A stretch of 64,000 nt of DNA, from assembly GCA_030016715.1 (NCBI GenBank), contig JASEJD010000003.1, positions 175,365 through 239,364 of the forward strand, read 5' to 3'. The position numbers were made by a program, and so were the translations under genes. How positions within the stretch are numbered: position 1 is the stretch's first letter; each line of letters opens with the position of its first letter. Shown piece after piece: positions 16,036 through 25,649 of the stretch. The notes under the pieces are model-generated. The model made no database searches. It worked only from the letters and a program-made list of their open reading frames with translations, and was not told the origin of the DNA. This stretch comes from Methanobacteriaceae archaeon (lineage in GTDB: Archaea; Methanobacteriota; Methanobacteria; Methanobacteriales; Methanobacteriaceae).

Positions 16036-16905
16036 TTGCAGAGTAACTACTATTCCACTATTAAAAGGATCCTCATCATCATACTCTTTCTAAATGTAGG
16101 GGTGGCAATGGCCAAGATAATATATGGATACCTTACCAATTCCTTATCCATGGTATCTGATGGTTTTCACTCCCTATTTGACGGTATATCTAATGTGGTG
16201 GGTATTATTGGTATTGCCATAGCCTCACGGCCACCAGATAAAACCCATCCTTATGGTCATAGTAAATTTGAGACATTTGCCGCCATAGGAATTGCAGTAC
16301 TGCTATTTATAACATGTTTTGAGCTTTTACAGTCTGCGGTGGATAAATTCTTCAACCCCACCACCCCGGAGATAACTGTGATAAGCTTCCTGATCATGGG
16401 TTTGACCATGCTGGTTAATATTGGTGTATCCTGGTATGAAAATAAGAAGGGAAATGAACTGGGTAGTGATATTTTAATTGCTGATTCTAAACACACAAGA
16501 AGCGATATATATGCCTCGGCTGCTGTAATACTGGGCTTTGTGGCTATTAAATTTGGATATGTTATTGTGGATCCTATCATTGCCATAATTATCGCTGTCT
16601 TAATCGGGAAGATGGGTATTGAAATTATTAAGGAAAGTTCTGGTGTTCTACTGGACCAGGTTGCAGTTGACCCTAACCGTATTAAAGATATTGTATGTGC
16701 CGTGGAGGGGGTGGATGACTGTCACCGGGTAAGAACCAGGGGATCAGCATCAGAGATATATGTGGATTTACATGTTACCATGGCTGCATGCTACAGTTTA
16801 GATGAGGCCCATAATATATCCCATAAAGTGGAGGAAGATTTAAAAAAGGCCATCCCGGGTATAAATGATGTGGTGGTGCATATAGATCCATGTGAAGAGA
16901 ATTAA
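16036..16905 (+). CDS. Cation diffusion facilitator (CDF) family transporter
   Basis: The 289-residue membrane protein should export divalent metals such as Zn, Mn or Fe in exchange for protons. It has six hydrophobic helices. The metal sites are H45-x3-D49 in SDGFHSLFD on helix 2 and H-x3-D in DSKHTRSDIY on helix 5, and the loop HPYGHSKFE is conserved. The C-terminal cytoplasmic domain (about 205-289) ends with the usual VHIDP. The start is the TTG at 16036, with GGGGTT a few bases upstream; no ATG is available in frame before the first helix. It stands as a single gene. The metal cannot be told from sequence alone. Confidence 0.88.
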   Translation: MQSNYYSTIKRILIIILFLNVGVAMAKIIYGYLTNSLSMVSDGFHSLFDGISNVVGIIGIAIASRPPDKTHPYGHSKFETFAAIGIAVLLFITCFELLQSAVDKFFNPTTPEITVISFLIMGLTMLVNIGVSWYENKKGNELGSDILIADSKHTRSDIYASAAVILGFVAIKFGYVIVDPIIAIIIAVLIGKMGIEIIKESSGVLLDQVAVDPNRIKDIVCAVEGVDDCHRVRTRGSASEIYVDLHVTMAACYSLDEAHNISHKVEEDLKKAIPGINDVVVHIDPCEEN

Positions 16906-17290
16906 TAATCCTATTTAAATCATCCATGATTGTATCTATTTTATCATCTAAAGGCACCTTAATTTCAAAATATTCTAACAATAATATAATTGACCTATAA
17001 ATAGAGAAATAAATTTTACATAGCAGGGTAACACACCCAGTTAATCTATTTAAACAGTGATATCAGTTAATGATATATTAGAAGCGATGATGGTTCTGGT
17101 AGAAAGAGAGTGAATCTTATTATAGTATCATGAGCTAATTTCTCTTTTAACTTAATTAATATATTTAAATCTCCCATAAATTAAAGTCAAGGGTTTTTAC
17201 CAGTATGGCTATATAGATTACCATTTTTTGATGCTATAAATCTACTCCTCTGGTTCTCTGGCACTTATTTTCAGCAACTATAAATACTTC
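16906..17290. other. Intergenic region, nothing recognised
   Basis: This is AT-rich sequence between convergent genes. I see no gene, repeat or structured RNA in it. Confidence 0.4.
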
Positions 17291-19348
17291 TTATTCATAG
17301 GCTTCTTCACTAAATCTTATCTGGAAACAGGCCCCATTACTATTTGTTATTTCCAGTTTTCCATTTATCTGTCTGGTCAGGTTATTAATGATCTGCATAC
17401 CCAGTGAATCTATGGTTTCAGGGTCCAGATCTGATGCTATACCCTTTCCATCATCTTTCACCCTTAGAATGTAGTTTTCATCTTCCTGGTAAAATTTAAC
17501 CATTATTTCACCCTTTATATCCTGGGGGAAGGCATGTTTCATGGCATTGGTTAATAGTTCATTGAGGATTAAGCCCAGTGGTATGGCAGTGTCTATGTCC
17601 AGCATTAAATTCTCGGCATCAATTTTAAGATTGATCTGGGTATCAGTGGATGAGTAGTTGTGGAATATATCTGGGGCCAGTTTCTGGATGTAGTCCCCGA
17701 AGTTGATATGTTTCAAGTCACTGCCCTGGTATAATCGTTCATGTATAAGGGCCATGGAATTGGCCCGGCTCTGGCTTTCCTTTAATACTTCCATTTGTTC
17801 CTGGTTATCAATGTAACGTGACTGTAGACTGAGCAGACTGGATATTATCATTAAATTATTCTTCACCCGGTGATGGATCTCCTTTAAAAGTAGTTCCTTC
17901 TCCTCTAAAGACTGTTTTATTATGTTCTGGTCTTTTTTGTGCTGGGTTATATCAAGTAGGGATCCTAGAATATCTTCACTTTCAGGTATTAGGGTGAAAA
18001 TAAGAAAGCCATCCTTTAATTCTCCATTTTTATGGATAAACTGTATTTCCAGATTTCTAGGTTTGGGTTTAACTTCTTTTTTCATCTCATCACAGATTTC
18101 TGTAATCTTCTCCCGGGATTGTGGTGTTACCAGATCTCTCCAGGAGGTATTAGTTAGTGTATGGCTGTCATATCCAGAAATTTTCTTGAATTCTGTGTTT
18201 TTTAGGATGATCTTATCCTTGCTGATGATGAAGGTGGCGGATCCTGTATTTTCGAATATGGTTTTATATAGGTTTTCTGATTTTTTAAGTTTCTCCTGGA
18301 TTATCTGACGTTTTTTAAGCTCATTTTCCGCGTCATGGTAGAGGCTCCGGTTTTCTCTTATGGATATGATCTGGCGCAGTACCACCATGAATATGACCAT
18401 TCCACAGCCCAATTCTATAATTAGTAGGTTGGAGTTGGATGTGTTAAAGGACCATATTAAGAGGGTGTAGGTTACAAATATACCAGTAAGGGCTAGGTAG
18501 GGTGTCCAGTGGTAGGAGTAATGCCAATCAAATAATTTAGTGATTATTTTATTTTCTATTTTATAATTGGTGTATTGGGCTGCGCCAGCCAGTCCAAGAA
18601 AACTATATCCAATTATCCATCCTAGATCCTCCACTCCCCCTGGAATATAGGTTCCTATTAATAGTTTATAGGCATATACTGTGGAGATCACAGTCAGTAT
18701 TACTATACCAGCTAAAAGATATAATAATGGAGTTTGCATTTTAGATGTAATCCGGTTAAATATCAAATCTAGCATGGCAATAAGGAGTATGAATCCACCA
18801 ATAACATATGCTAGGCTAAATATTAGTTTTAAAGTATCTCCCTCATAGAACCCTAATGCCGGGGATATGAAAAATGTGTATAAGATCAGAATAATGGAAA
18901 ATATTATCATGAACATGTCAAAATATGCTTTAAATCTTTGGTGATTAGTTTTAGGTTTGGAGGGAAAAGCCATTATTCCTAAAAAGAATATGGGGTAGAA
19001 TAAGAGGTACAGTATATCAGCCACTGAAGTGGTGGGATTAACTTTATAATATAAATCTATTATGGCCCATAGAATATTAGCTGCTGCTGAAAATAGCACT
19101 GAAACTGTTAAAAAACTCCAGGCCAGTTTTAATCGGATATCATGTTCCCCCACAGATCTAGCTGCCAGAAATAAACTAATTGTTACCATTAGGTATAGAA
19201 TGGTTATCATGTAATAGATTAATGTTGGGGAGCTTGAAAAGAGGGCTGTAATTAAAAAAATAAGTAGAAATATGGCTAAGGCTATAATTATTTTTTTGAA
19301 GAATTTAGGCTTATCTATGTTTACAAGTAAGTTTCTTTTTACTTCCAT
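17291..19348 (-). CDS. Membrane sensor histidine kinase (8-TM, PAS, HisKA_2, HATPase)
   Basis: The 685-residue protein has about eight TM helices (residues 15-325), a PAS domain (about 355-470), then the HisKA_2 dimerisation domain with its phospho-acceptor in EIHHRVKNN (H493), and an ATPase domain (N box NELLTNAMKH, G box DDGKG). It should sense a membrane or redox-linked signal and phosphorylate a response regulator. No receiver gene is adjacent on this strand. Closely similar kinase cores recur seven more times in the window. Confidence 0.9.
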   Translation of the reverse strand: MEVKRNLLVNIDKPKFFKKIIIALAIFLLIFLITALFSSSPTLIYYMITILYLMVTISLFLAARSVGEHDIRLKLAWSFLTVSVLFSAAANILWAIIDLYYKVNPTTSVADILYLLFYPIFFLGIMAFPSKPKTNHQRFKAYFDMFMIIFSIILILYTFFISPALGFYEGDTLKLIFSLAYVIGGFILLIAMLDLIFNRITSKMQTPLLYLLAGIVILTVISTVYAYKLLIGTYIPGGVEDLGWIIGYSFLGLAGAAQYTNYKIENKIITKLFDWHYSYHWTPYLALTGIFVTYTLLIWSFNTSNSNLLIIELGCGMVIFMVVLRQIISIRENRSLYHDAENELKKRQIIQEKLKKSENLYKTIFENTGSATFIISKDKIILKNTEFKKISGYDSHTLTNTSWRDLVTPQSREKITEICDEMKKEVKPKPRNLEIQFIHKNGELKDGFLIFTLIPESEDILGSLLDITQHKKDQNIIKQSLEEKELLLKEIHHRVKNNLMIISSLLSLQSRYIDNQEQMEVLKESQSRANSMALIHERLYQGSDLKHINFGDYIQKLAPDIFHNYSSTDTQINLKIDAENLMLDIDTAIPLGLILNELLTNAMKHAFPQDIKGEIMVKFYQEDENYILRVKDDGKGIASDLDPETIDSLGMQIINNLTRQINGKLEITNSNGACFQIRFSEEAYE

Positions 19349-19595
19349 AATTCCATACTCTTAATTGTATTATTGTTAAACATTTTTTTCCCAAAAAATT
19401 ATGTTTAAAAAGATTAATATTAAATCTTTTTATTACTGGATCATTGTTTTTAGTTGTGTTTTTATTACCCTACCCAAATATGTTCTTTATTGGTGAATAA
19501 AATATCTCAAATAGCAAACTTTATATATTATGATCAACACAAAAGAATCAAGAAAATAAAGTATCAACATACACCTACCAATAAAAAAACCACTT

Positions 19596-19770
19596 AAAAA
19601 AAAGAGGTGAAGGGGGGAGTCCTCAGCCCTGCAACTAGATAATACAAAAAAAATAATCTAAGTTGAGAGGTCTCCCCCCAATGAAAGTCAGCCTTATTCT
19701 ATAAACCCAATTAGAGGTCCCATAAACTTCTTTTTCAGTCCTGATTTTAGCCTATCCACCATGGGGCCTC
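19596..19770 (-). ncRNA. Candidate structured small RNA
   Basis: On the minus strand a TATA box (ATTTATATTT, 19800-19791) lies about 25 bases before a predicted start at 19770. The transcript would begin exactly with hairpin 1: GAGGCCCCAT (19770-19761) pairs with ATGGGACCTC (19722-19713) with one mismatch. Hairpin 2 has GGGGGGAG pairing with CTCCCCCC (19679-19612 overall), plus inner helices CCTC/GAGG, AACT/AGTT and AGAT/ATCT. It is followed by a T8 tract at 19603-19596, a typical archaeal stop signal. No ORF fits. On the plus strand the hairpin 1 mismatch becomes G-U, so the strand is likely but not certain. I cannot match it to a known RNA family. Confidence 0.65.
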
Positions 19771-19790
19771 AATAATAAAATTTAATCCCG

Positions 19791-19800
19791 AAATATAAAT
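19791..19800 (-). promoter_or_regulatory. TATA box of the small RNA candidate
   Basis: ATTTATATTT on the minus strand matches the archaeal TATA consensus and is centred about 25 bases upstream of the base that starts hairpin 1. Confidence 0.55.
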
Positions 19801-19840
19801 GTCTAACTTGAATCTGATCTGATCCTATTATAAATAAATA

Positions 19841-20524
19841 TCATTCTTTTTTAAGCTCAATCATTATTTTTTTCCATAACCTAAGATTTTTAATCCACCG
19901 ATCTAACTTAATTCTTGGAAGATCTGGGCTTAAAAATTCCTCGGGAGGAATGTAATATATATTGTCAAAAATTTCAGTCCCAATAACTGCTAGGGGATGG
20001 GTTTCCAGGATGTGCATTAAAATATCTGGATGGAATTTCTCCTTATGATACTGGCAGATAGCCATACACTTACTATCCGGGAAGAAATTATTCAATTTAG
20101 CTTCATACTCAATAAGTCGCTCTGAACCTGGAAGACCCCTAAGGGCCCATGTCATCTCTCCAGTTACTCTGAGACCTTTATATCCTTCCCTAATACTTTG
20201 AAGTGTTTCATGTTCAATTAAATTGATCATCTTATCTGGGTCAAAAACCCCTTCCCTCATATAAGACTCTCCAATGGTAAGGATTTTCAGCTGACCAGTA
20301 TCCAGGTAGGAATCCACATCCACACCATCATCTCTTAAATAATTCAACACTGCATCTGCTGTGTGAACATCCACAATATAAAAAACTTTCTCATTCTGCT
20401 CCAATCCCTGCCTTAAATAGGGAGTTAAAAGTTTTCTATGTTCATCTTCAGTTTCATATATAACGCACAGATGATCGCCCAGTTTAATATCCTCAATATT
20501 ATAGATTTTTTTATGTTTATCCAT
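19841..20524 (-). CDS. Stand-alone MEDS domain protein
   Basis: The 227-residue soluble protein is a single MEDS (methanogen/methylotroph DcmR sensory) domain. Visible family features are GDHLCVIYETEDEH near residues 16-29, a run of GLEQNEKVFYIVD, and RVTGEMTWALRGLPG. MEDS folds resemble RecA/KaiC without the P-loop and are thought to bind small ligands such as halomethanes. No output domain is fused. It lies 90 bases downstream of the REC-PAS kinase on the same strand, so it may pass a signal to that kinase. The kinase at 25650 carries the same domain at its N-terminus. Confidence 0.85.
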   Translation of the reverse strand: MDKHKKIYNIEDIKLGDHLCVIYETEDEHRKLLTPYLRQGLEQNEKVFYIVDVHTADAVLNYLRDDGVDVDSYLDTGQLKILTIGESYMREGVFDPDKMINLIEHETLQSIREGYKGLRVTGEMTWALRGLPGSERLIEYEAKLNNFFPDSKCMAICQYHKEKFHPDILMHILETHPLAVIGTEIFDNIYYIPPEEFLSPDLPRIKLDRWIKNLRLWKKIMIELKKE

Positions 20525-20614
20525 ATTCTCAACTCCAAAGTTAAGTCATGATAAAATATTTGATATTAATTAGTGAAATGGGATTTAGAGGCTCATGATG
20601 AAAATAATTATTAC

Positions 20615-23470
20615 TTAGTTTTTAAAGGTAATTTTAATTGAAGATCCATTATTTTTGTCCAGTTCTATCCTCCCATTTATTTGATTTACTATACTATTTA
20701 CCAGCTGCAATCCAAGAGTTTTAGGCTTTTTAAAATCCATATCCTCTGGAAATCCAACACCATTATCACTAACAATTAATTCTATATCATCATTTACCTT
20801 CTTAAAAGACACTTCCAGTTCACCGGCACGGCCATGGGGAAAGGCATGTTTAATAGAATTTGTAATTAGCTCATTTAAGATAATTGCACATGGAACCGCT
20901 GTGGATATATCAATATAAATATTATCTACACTAATTTTTTTGTTTATTTGGGTATTGGCACCGTATATAGATGAAAGTTCGTATATTAAACCTTCTATAA
21001 ATTTATGCATATCTATCTGGGATAATTCATCAGTCATGTATAGTTTTTCATGTATCATGGCCATGGACTTCACCCGGTTGCGGCTTTCCTGAAATAGTTC
21101 ATAGGATTTAAAATCATCAACATATTCCATTTGCAGTGAAAGCAGGCTGGATATAATCTGCATATTATTTTTCACCCGGTGATGTATTTCTCTAATTAGA
21201 GAATCCTTTTCCTTTATAATGGATTTTAATTTATCTTCAAAGTTCTTCCTTTCAGTTATATCCGTCATCACCCCAATAATACCAGCCAGGTTACCTTCCA
21301 GATCATTATACGTAGCTTTATTAATTATAACTACATGTTCTCTGCCATCTGCATATTTAACCAGAGCCTCATATTCCTGTTTACCTGGATTCTCTAATAG
21401 TTCTCTATCTTTTTCATGATATTTTCTTGCCTGTTCTGGAGGTAGCAGTTCAAAGACATTCTTTCCAATAATTTCATCCTTAGATATTCCAATAAACTCT
21501 TCAAATGCCTGATTACAGCCAAGATACGTATAATCTAAATCTTTATAGAATATAGGAGAGGGTATAACATCAATTATATATTGTAAGAATTTATATTGTT
21601 GTCTGCGAATTTTTTCATCCCTAATACGTTTAGTAATATCAACTACACTGGCCAAAGCACCAGCATAATTGCCATGTTCATCATTAATTGGGGTTGTTAT
21701 AACTGTGGTGTAAATTCTTTTTCCATCTTTCCTTAAGAATTCAAAATCATGTTGTTCCTTTATACCCCTCTTTCTTCTTTCCAAGTATTTAACTGCCTTT
21801 TCTCTTCCCTTTGAATCCATAAAATCAAATAAATGTTTTCCCATAACCTCTTTAACAGTATAACCTAGCATATCAGCCATAGGTTTATTAACATAATTTG
21901 TAAAACCATCCTGGTCAATACTCCAGATTCCCTCTTGTAAATTGTTAACCAGCCGCCTATACTTGTCTTCACTTTTTTTAAGTTTCTCTTCCGACTCTTT
22001 TTTTATGGTAATATCTTTACTATAAATTGCCAGCATGGTAACCTTGTTGTTGGTAGTGATAGGATAAATATTATGGGCAAAATAGGTATCATCACGTCTA
22101 TCTTCAAAGTATACATTTCTTTTGGTGGCTATTGCCTTTTTAATATATTTCCAGCGGTTTTTATATATTTTATCCGGAATAAACTCCTTTATATTAGCAC
22201 CTATCATCTTTTCTGGTTGGGAGTTAAATCTTCTAGCCAAAGCATTATTAACTTCTATAAATCTTCCCTTGGTATCAATTAAAAATATAGAATCATCTGA
22301 AGCATCCAGAACTCCTTTCAATTTCTTTTTATTATCCTTCAATTTCCTATAAGAAATTTCAGTAGGTGTAATGTCCTGGCTGATAGCCATAACCATATCT
22401 TGGCCCTTAATTTTTATAGAATCCAGATAAACATGTTCCCAGAAATATTCCCCATCTATTTTCTGGTTTTTCCATTTAAAACTCTGGGGACCTTCTTCCA
22501 CAGTTTTATGGATCCATTTTAATGCATCATCCTTAGAATAAGGAGGGTCTAACCAAAAATCATTATTTTTCAATTCATCTAAACTGGAGAATCCATAAGA
22601 CTTTATTGCCTTAGAGTTAGCATCAATTATTTCTCCAGTGTCTTTATCATGGATTATTATGGATAAAGGACTACTTTCAAATAATGTTCGGAATTTTTCT
22701 TCGCTTTCTTCTAATTTTTTTTCAGCATTTTTACGGAAGCTGATGTCTTGAAAGATACAGTTAATATGTTTTATATTTCCTTCCAGATCATAGGAAATAT
22801 TTCCTTCAAAAATGGCGGTTATAATATTCCCATCCTTTTTGACCAGCTCTAATTCCAAATTGGAACATTTATAATTATATTTCCTATTAAAATATTTTTT
22901 AAATATTTTCTCAGACGCAGGACTTAAAAAATCGGTGAAATGACGTCCTAGAACATCACCCCGGGTAAATCCCATTTTTTCAAGCCAGGTTTTATTAACA
23001 TCCACCAGTATTCCAGCTTCATTTAATGATTGATAGGGTAGTGGAGCATTTTCATATAGTAGCCGGAATTTTTCCTCATTCTTCCTTAGATTTTTCTCCA
23101 TCTCATGTTTATAAATCGCCATTTCGATGGTTAGTGCCAATTCATTGGATTGGAATGGCTTTAAAATATAACCATATGGAGTTGTAAATTTGGCACGTTC
23201 TATGGTAGCCTTTTCACTATGGGCGGTGAGATAAACCACGGGAATGTTCAATTTCATAATCTTCTGGGCTGCATCAATACCATCTACTTCCCCTTTAAGA
23301 ACAATGTCCATTAATATAAGATCTGGATTTATTTCTCGGGCCTTTTGGATGGCTTCATCACCGTATGATGCAACATAAGGTACTTCAAAACCATAAGATT
23401 CTAAATTCTTCTTAATGTCCATTGCCTCAATAGATTCATCCTCCACTAATAAAATCTTCTTATGAGACAA
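20615..23470 (-). CDS. Hybrid signalling protein: REC, five PAS, HisKA_2, HATPase
   Basis: The 951-residue soluble protein begins with a receiver domain (residues 1-120, acceptor D55 in LILMDIVL, K in YILKPF). Five PAS domains follow (about 130-745), then HisKA_2 with EIHHRVKNN and an ATPase domain (NELITNSIKH, SDNGVGF). REC at the N-terminus suggests that another kinase feeds this one in a phosphorelay. The start is a TTG at 23470 with a GGGGG ribosome binding site 8 bases away; a nearer ATG is out of frame. The MEDS gene at 19841 follows on the same strand. Confidence 0.9.
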   Translation of the reverse strand: MSHKKILLVEDESIEAMDIKKNLESYGFEVPYVASYGDEAIQKAREINPDLILMDIVLKGEVDGIDAAQKIMKLNIPVVYLTAHSEKATIERAKFTTPYGYILKPFQSNELALTIEMAIYKHEMEKNLRKNEEKFRLLYENAPLPYQSLNEAGILVDVNKTWLEKMGFTRGDVLGRHFTDFLSPASEKIFKKYFNRKYNYKCSNLELELVKKDGNIITAIFEGNISYDLEGNIKHINCIFQDISFRKNAEKKLEESEEKFRTLFESSPLSIIIHDKDTGEIIDANSKAIKSYGFSSLDELKNNDFWLDPPYSKDDALKWIHKTVEEGPQSFKWKNQKIDGEYFWEHVYLDSIKIKGQDMVMAISQDITPTEISYRKLKDNKKKLKGVLDASDDSIFLIDTKGRFIEVNNALARRFNSQPEKMIGANIKEFIPDKIYKNRWKYIKKAIATKRNVYFEDRRDDTYFAHNIYPITTNNKVTMLAIYSKDITIKKESEEKLKKSEDKYRRLVNNLQEGIWSIDQDGFTNYVNKPMADMLGYTVKEVMGKHLFDFMDSKGREKAVKYLERRKRGIKEQHDFEFLRKDGKRIYTTVITTPINDEHGNYAGALASVVDITKRIRDEKIRRQQYKFLQYIIDVIPSPIFYKDLDYTYLGCNQAFEEFIGISKDEIIGKNVFELLPPEQARKYHEKDRELLENPGKQEYEALVKYADGREHVVIINKATYNDLEGNLAGIIGVMTDITERKNFEDKLKSIIKEKDSLIREIHHRVKNNMQIISSLLSLQMEYVDDFKSYELFQESRNRVKSMAMIHEKLYMTDELSQIDMHKFIEGLIYELSSIYGANTQINKKISVDNIYIDISTAVPCAIILNELITNSIKHAFPHGRAGELEVSFKKVNDDIELIVSDNGVGFPEDMDFKKPKTLGLQLVNSIVNQINGRIELDKNNGSSIKITFKN

Positions 23471-23677
23471 AAAACATTCCCCCTACAATATATTAGAACA
23501 CATAATAAAATTATCCTGATTTAAAACACTATTTAATTATATATCTTTTCCTTTAATATAATTTTAGTGAATGGTTTTATAACTGGATATGGTTTACTTG
23601 TAATAAAGATAAGTATAATAATTAACATAATAACTATAAGAACCAATATTTGTGATTTAAGTACGGTTATTTACCTG

Positions 23678-24169
23678 ATGAGGATGTTTAAAAAAATGAT
23701 AAAAAAGGGGAGATCAATATATTTTTTATATTTTCTGGTAATGGTGGTGATCTTTGTCAGTGGATGTACTGATTCCAATAATGGAACTGATACTAATGAT
23801 ACAAATAATATCACAGCCCAAGAAGTGACATATCAGGATATAATAGATAATCCAGATAATTACATGAATAAAAATATTAAGTTCACTGGAAGAGTTTTAG
23901 TGGATAAAGATGTGGATTATACTATATATCTGGGGGATCCTAACTCCAATGATACCAGTAAAGGTATAATAACCGTGGATATACCAGATGAGTTGGAAAA
24001 CTTGCATGATACTCTAAAAATAGGCGATATTATAACAGTTACTGGGAAGCTTACTGACGTCTCTGATATTAATTTGGATATAAGTGGAGAGGATGATGGT
24101 AGAACCTTCAACTTCAGTTATACTGGATTAGGTTATAATATTAACGCCACAAACATAGAAGTTAATTAA
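23678..24169 (+). CDS. Lipoprotein with OB-fold-like domain (paralogue 1)
   Basis: A hydrophobic signal sequence ends in the lipobox VSGC. After a Thr/Asn/Asp-rich linker comes a domain of about 110 residues with the pattern EVTYQDIIDNPDNYMNKNIK, TGRVL, YLGDP and IITVTGKL, which reads as a five-stranded OB fold of the tRNA_anti-like kind. The ligand is unknown. I place the start at the ATG at 23678; ATGs at 23684 or 23696 are also possible. A second copy lies just downstream at 24259, evidently a tandem duplication. Both should be exported and membrane-anchored. Confidence 0.65.
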   Translation: MRMFKKMIKKGRSIYFLYFLVMVVIFVSGCTDSNNGTDTNDTNNITAQEVTYQDIIDNPDNYMNKNIKFTGRVLVDKDVDYTIYLGDPNSNDTSKGIITVDIPDELENLHDTLKIGDIITVTGKLTDVSDINLDISGEDDGRTFNFSYTGLGYNINATNIEVN

Positions 24170-24258
24170 CCTAGAGAATCTTTTTATAGAAAAAAGAGTA
24201 ATGGGGGTATGTTAAAATCTTAAAAACATGGAAAAATATTAATTTTTTAATATTTATA

Positions 24259-24681
24259 GTGATAATGGTGATCCTTATTAGTGGTTGCACTGTATCCACC
24301 AATGAAACTGAGTATAAAACATCAGCCCAAGAGGTAACATTCCAGCAACTCATTGAAAACCCAGATAATTACCGGGACCAGGATATTGCATTCACTGGAA
24401 AAGTTCTAAATAACATGGGCAGCCTGGATGATACAATTTATCTTGGAGACCCTGATTCTAACAGTACTGATCAAGGCATAATAGTGTCAGATATACCCCT
24501 TAACTTTGAGGGTGATCAGGAGAATCTGAAAAAGGGTGACACCATAAAGGTATATGGAAAAATAAGTGGTAGATCAACAGTAACTATTAGCACCACCAGC
24601 ACCACCCCAGGGGAAAGCTTCAGCTATTCTGGTCCAGCTATTAACATTGCAGCCATGTATATTGAAGTAGTATCATCATAG
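24259..24681 (+). CDS. Lipoprotein with OB-fold-like domain (paralogue 2)
   Basis: This is a tandem paralogue of the preceding gene, sharing the lipobox (ISGC), AQEVTFQQLIENPDNYRDQD, FTGKVL and YLGDPDSN. The GTG at 24259 leaves only a short hydrophobic stretch. The signal sequence clearly continues upstream in frame (KTWKNINFLIFI) to about 24210 after a GGGGGT box, but that part has no ATG, GTG or TTG. The visible ATG at 24208 runs into a stop after four codons. Either the real start is unconventional or a base has been lost near 24215. Function is unknown. Confidence 0.6.
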   Translation: MIMVILISGCTVSTNETEYKTSAQEVTFQQLIENPDNYRDQDIAFTGKVLNNMGSLDDTIYLGDPDSNSTDQGIIVSDIPLNFEGDQENLKKGDTIKVYGKISGRSTVTISTTSTTPGESFSYSGPAINIAAMYIEVVSS

Positions 24682-25253
24682 AAACTATAACTGGTTGAGA
24701 ATTTATTAGAGAAGAAAAATTAATTTTCTCTATCTAATAGGTAGCTTATTAAAATTAGTTAAATTCAATCACTTATAATTCAATCTAGATGACTTTATAG
24801 TAATTTAATATATCCACAAATAATTAATCCATAATATATCATATTGATACTATGAGGGGTGTATATGGTCTTACTGCCCTGAATGTGTAATAGCTAATAA
24901 TGATGATGATGCTAACTATATTAATTGTGGTGAAGTATTAAGTGAATAAACCCCATCTATTAAAGATTTTAGATATTATTAGAATATTTTATTGTATTTT
25001 AAGTACGATTATTTATGCTGAGGGAATATACTTTGAATCGATAACCTAATATTTTTATATACTGGATTTTATTGGTTTTGGTGAAGCCTTATAAACAAGA
25101 AATCAGGAGTTTCAAAATAGATTTAATAATAAATAATATAGTTTAAAAGAAAAATAATTATTAAAGATTCTTAAAGTTAGGATACATATAAATTATTGAA
25201 TTAGAGGGAAGTTATGAATATCTGATAAATATGGTCTATTTAAAGGTGGTAAT
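24682..25253. other. Intergenic region with a zinc-ribbon relic
   Basis: Apart from the broken zinc-ribbon stretch near 24852-24948, this AT-rich gap shows nothing I can name. Confidence 0.4.
24852..24948 (+). pseudogene. Relic of a small zinc-ribbon gene
   Basis: The frame ending at 24948 reads YCPECVIANNDDDANYINCG, followed by EVLSE and a stop. This is the C-terminal zinc ribbon (CPxC, then NCG) of the same type that starts the proteins at 44662 and 45971. The ATG at 24852 is in another frame, so one base is missing, and one of the four Cys is replaced. It is probably non-functional. Confidence 0.45.
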
Positions 25254-25526
25254 ATGAAAGTTGTAAAAAAGAGGGGAACAATTGAATCATATCAACCAAG
25301 TAAAATTAAAAAATCATTAGAAAAAGCCGCGATTGATGCTGGATACTCGGTGGAAGAGAAGAAAAACATTATCAACAAAGTATATTCTAATATTAATCAA
25401 AGATTAGAAGATAAAAAAGAGATAAAAACAGATACCATACGGGGATGTCTTTTAACTGAATTGGATAAATGCGAACCCTACATTGCCAAGTCCTGGAGAA
25501 GATTTGAAAATAAATATAAAAAGTAG
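25254..25526 (+). CDS. Stand-alone ATP-cone domain protein
   Basis: This 90-residue protein is a bare ATP-cone: it opens MKVVKKRGTIESYQPSKIKK, continues with a helix and EIKTDTIRGCLLTEL, and ends AKSWRRFENKYKK. ATP-cones bind ATP or dATP and regulate ribonucleotide reductase, either fused to it or in the repressor NrdR. Here there is neither a reductase nor the zinc ribbon of NrdR, so it is probably a nucleotide sensor acting on an unknown partner. It has an AGGTGG ribosome binding site and no operon partners. Confidence 0.82.
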   Translation: MKVVKKRGTIESYQPSKIKKSLEKAAIDAGYSVEEKKNIINKVYSNINQRLEDKKEIKTDTIRGCLLTELDKCEPYIAKSWRRFENKYKK

Positions 25527-25649
25527 ACACACCTCAAATTTTTCCCATAACACATCCATATTCTATCATATACTTCCATTAACTTATTTAACGGGTTATG
25601 GTTACAGTATATGGTAAACTAGGCCATTAAAATTATGAGTCTGGAAATA

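Noticed and set aside
16775..16981. Minus-strand frame starting MLEYFEIKVPLDDKIDTIMD
   Set aside because: The first third looks protein-like, but most of the frame is antisense to the conserved end of the CDF transporter and there is no promoter or ribosome binding site.
19511..19700. Structured RNA read on the plus strand from a TATA-like CTTTATATATTA near 19519
   Set aside because: It would carry a long unpaired A-rich leader and lacks a T-tract after the second hairpin. The minus-strand promoter and terminator fit the hairpin ends exactly.
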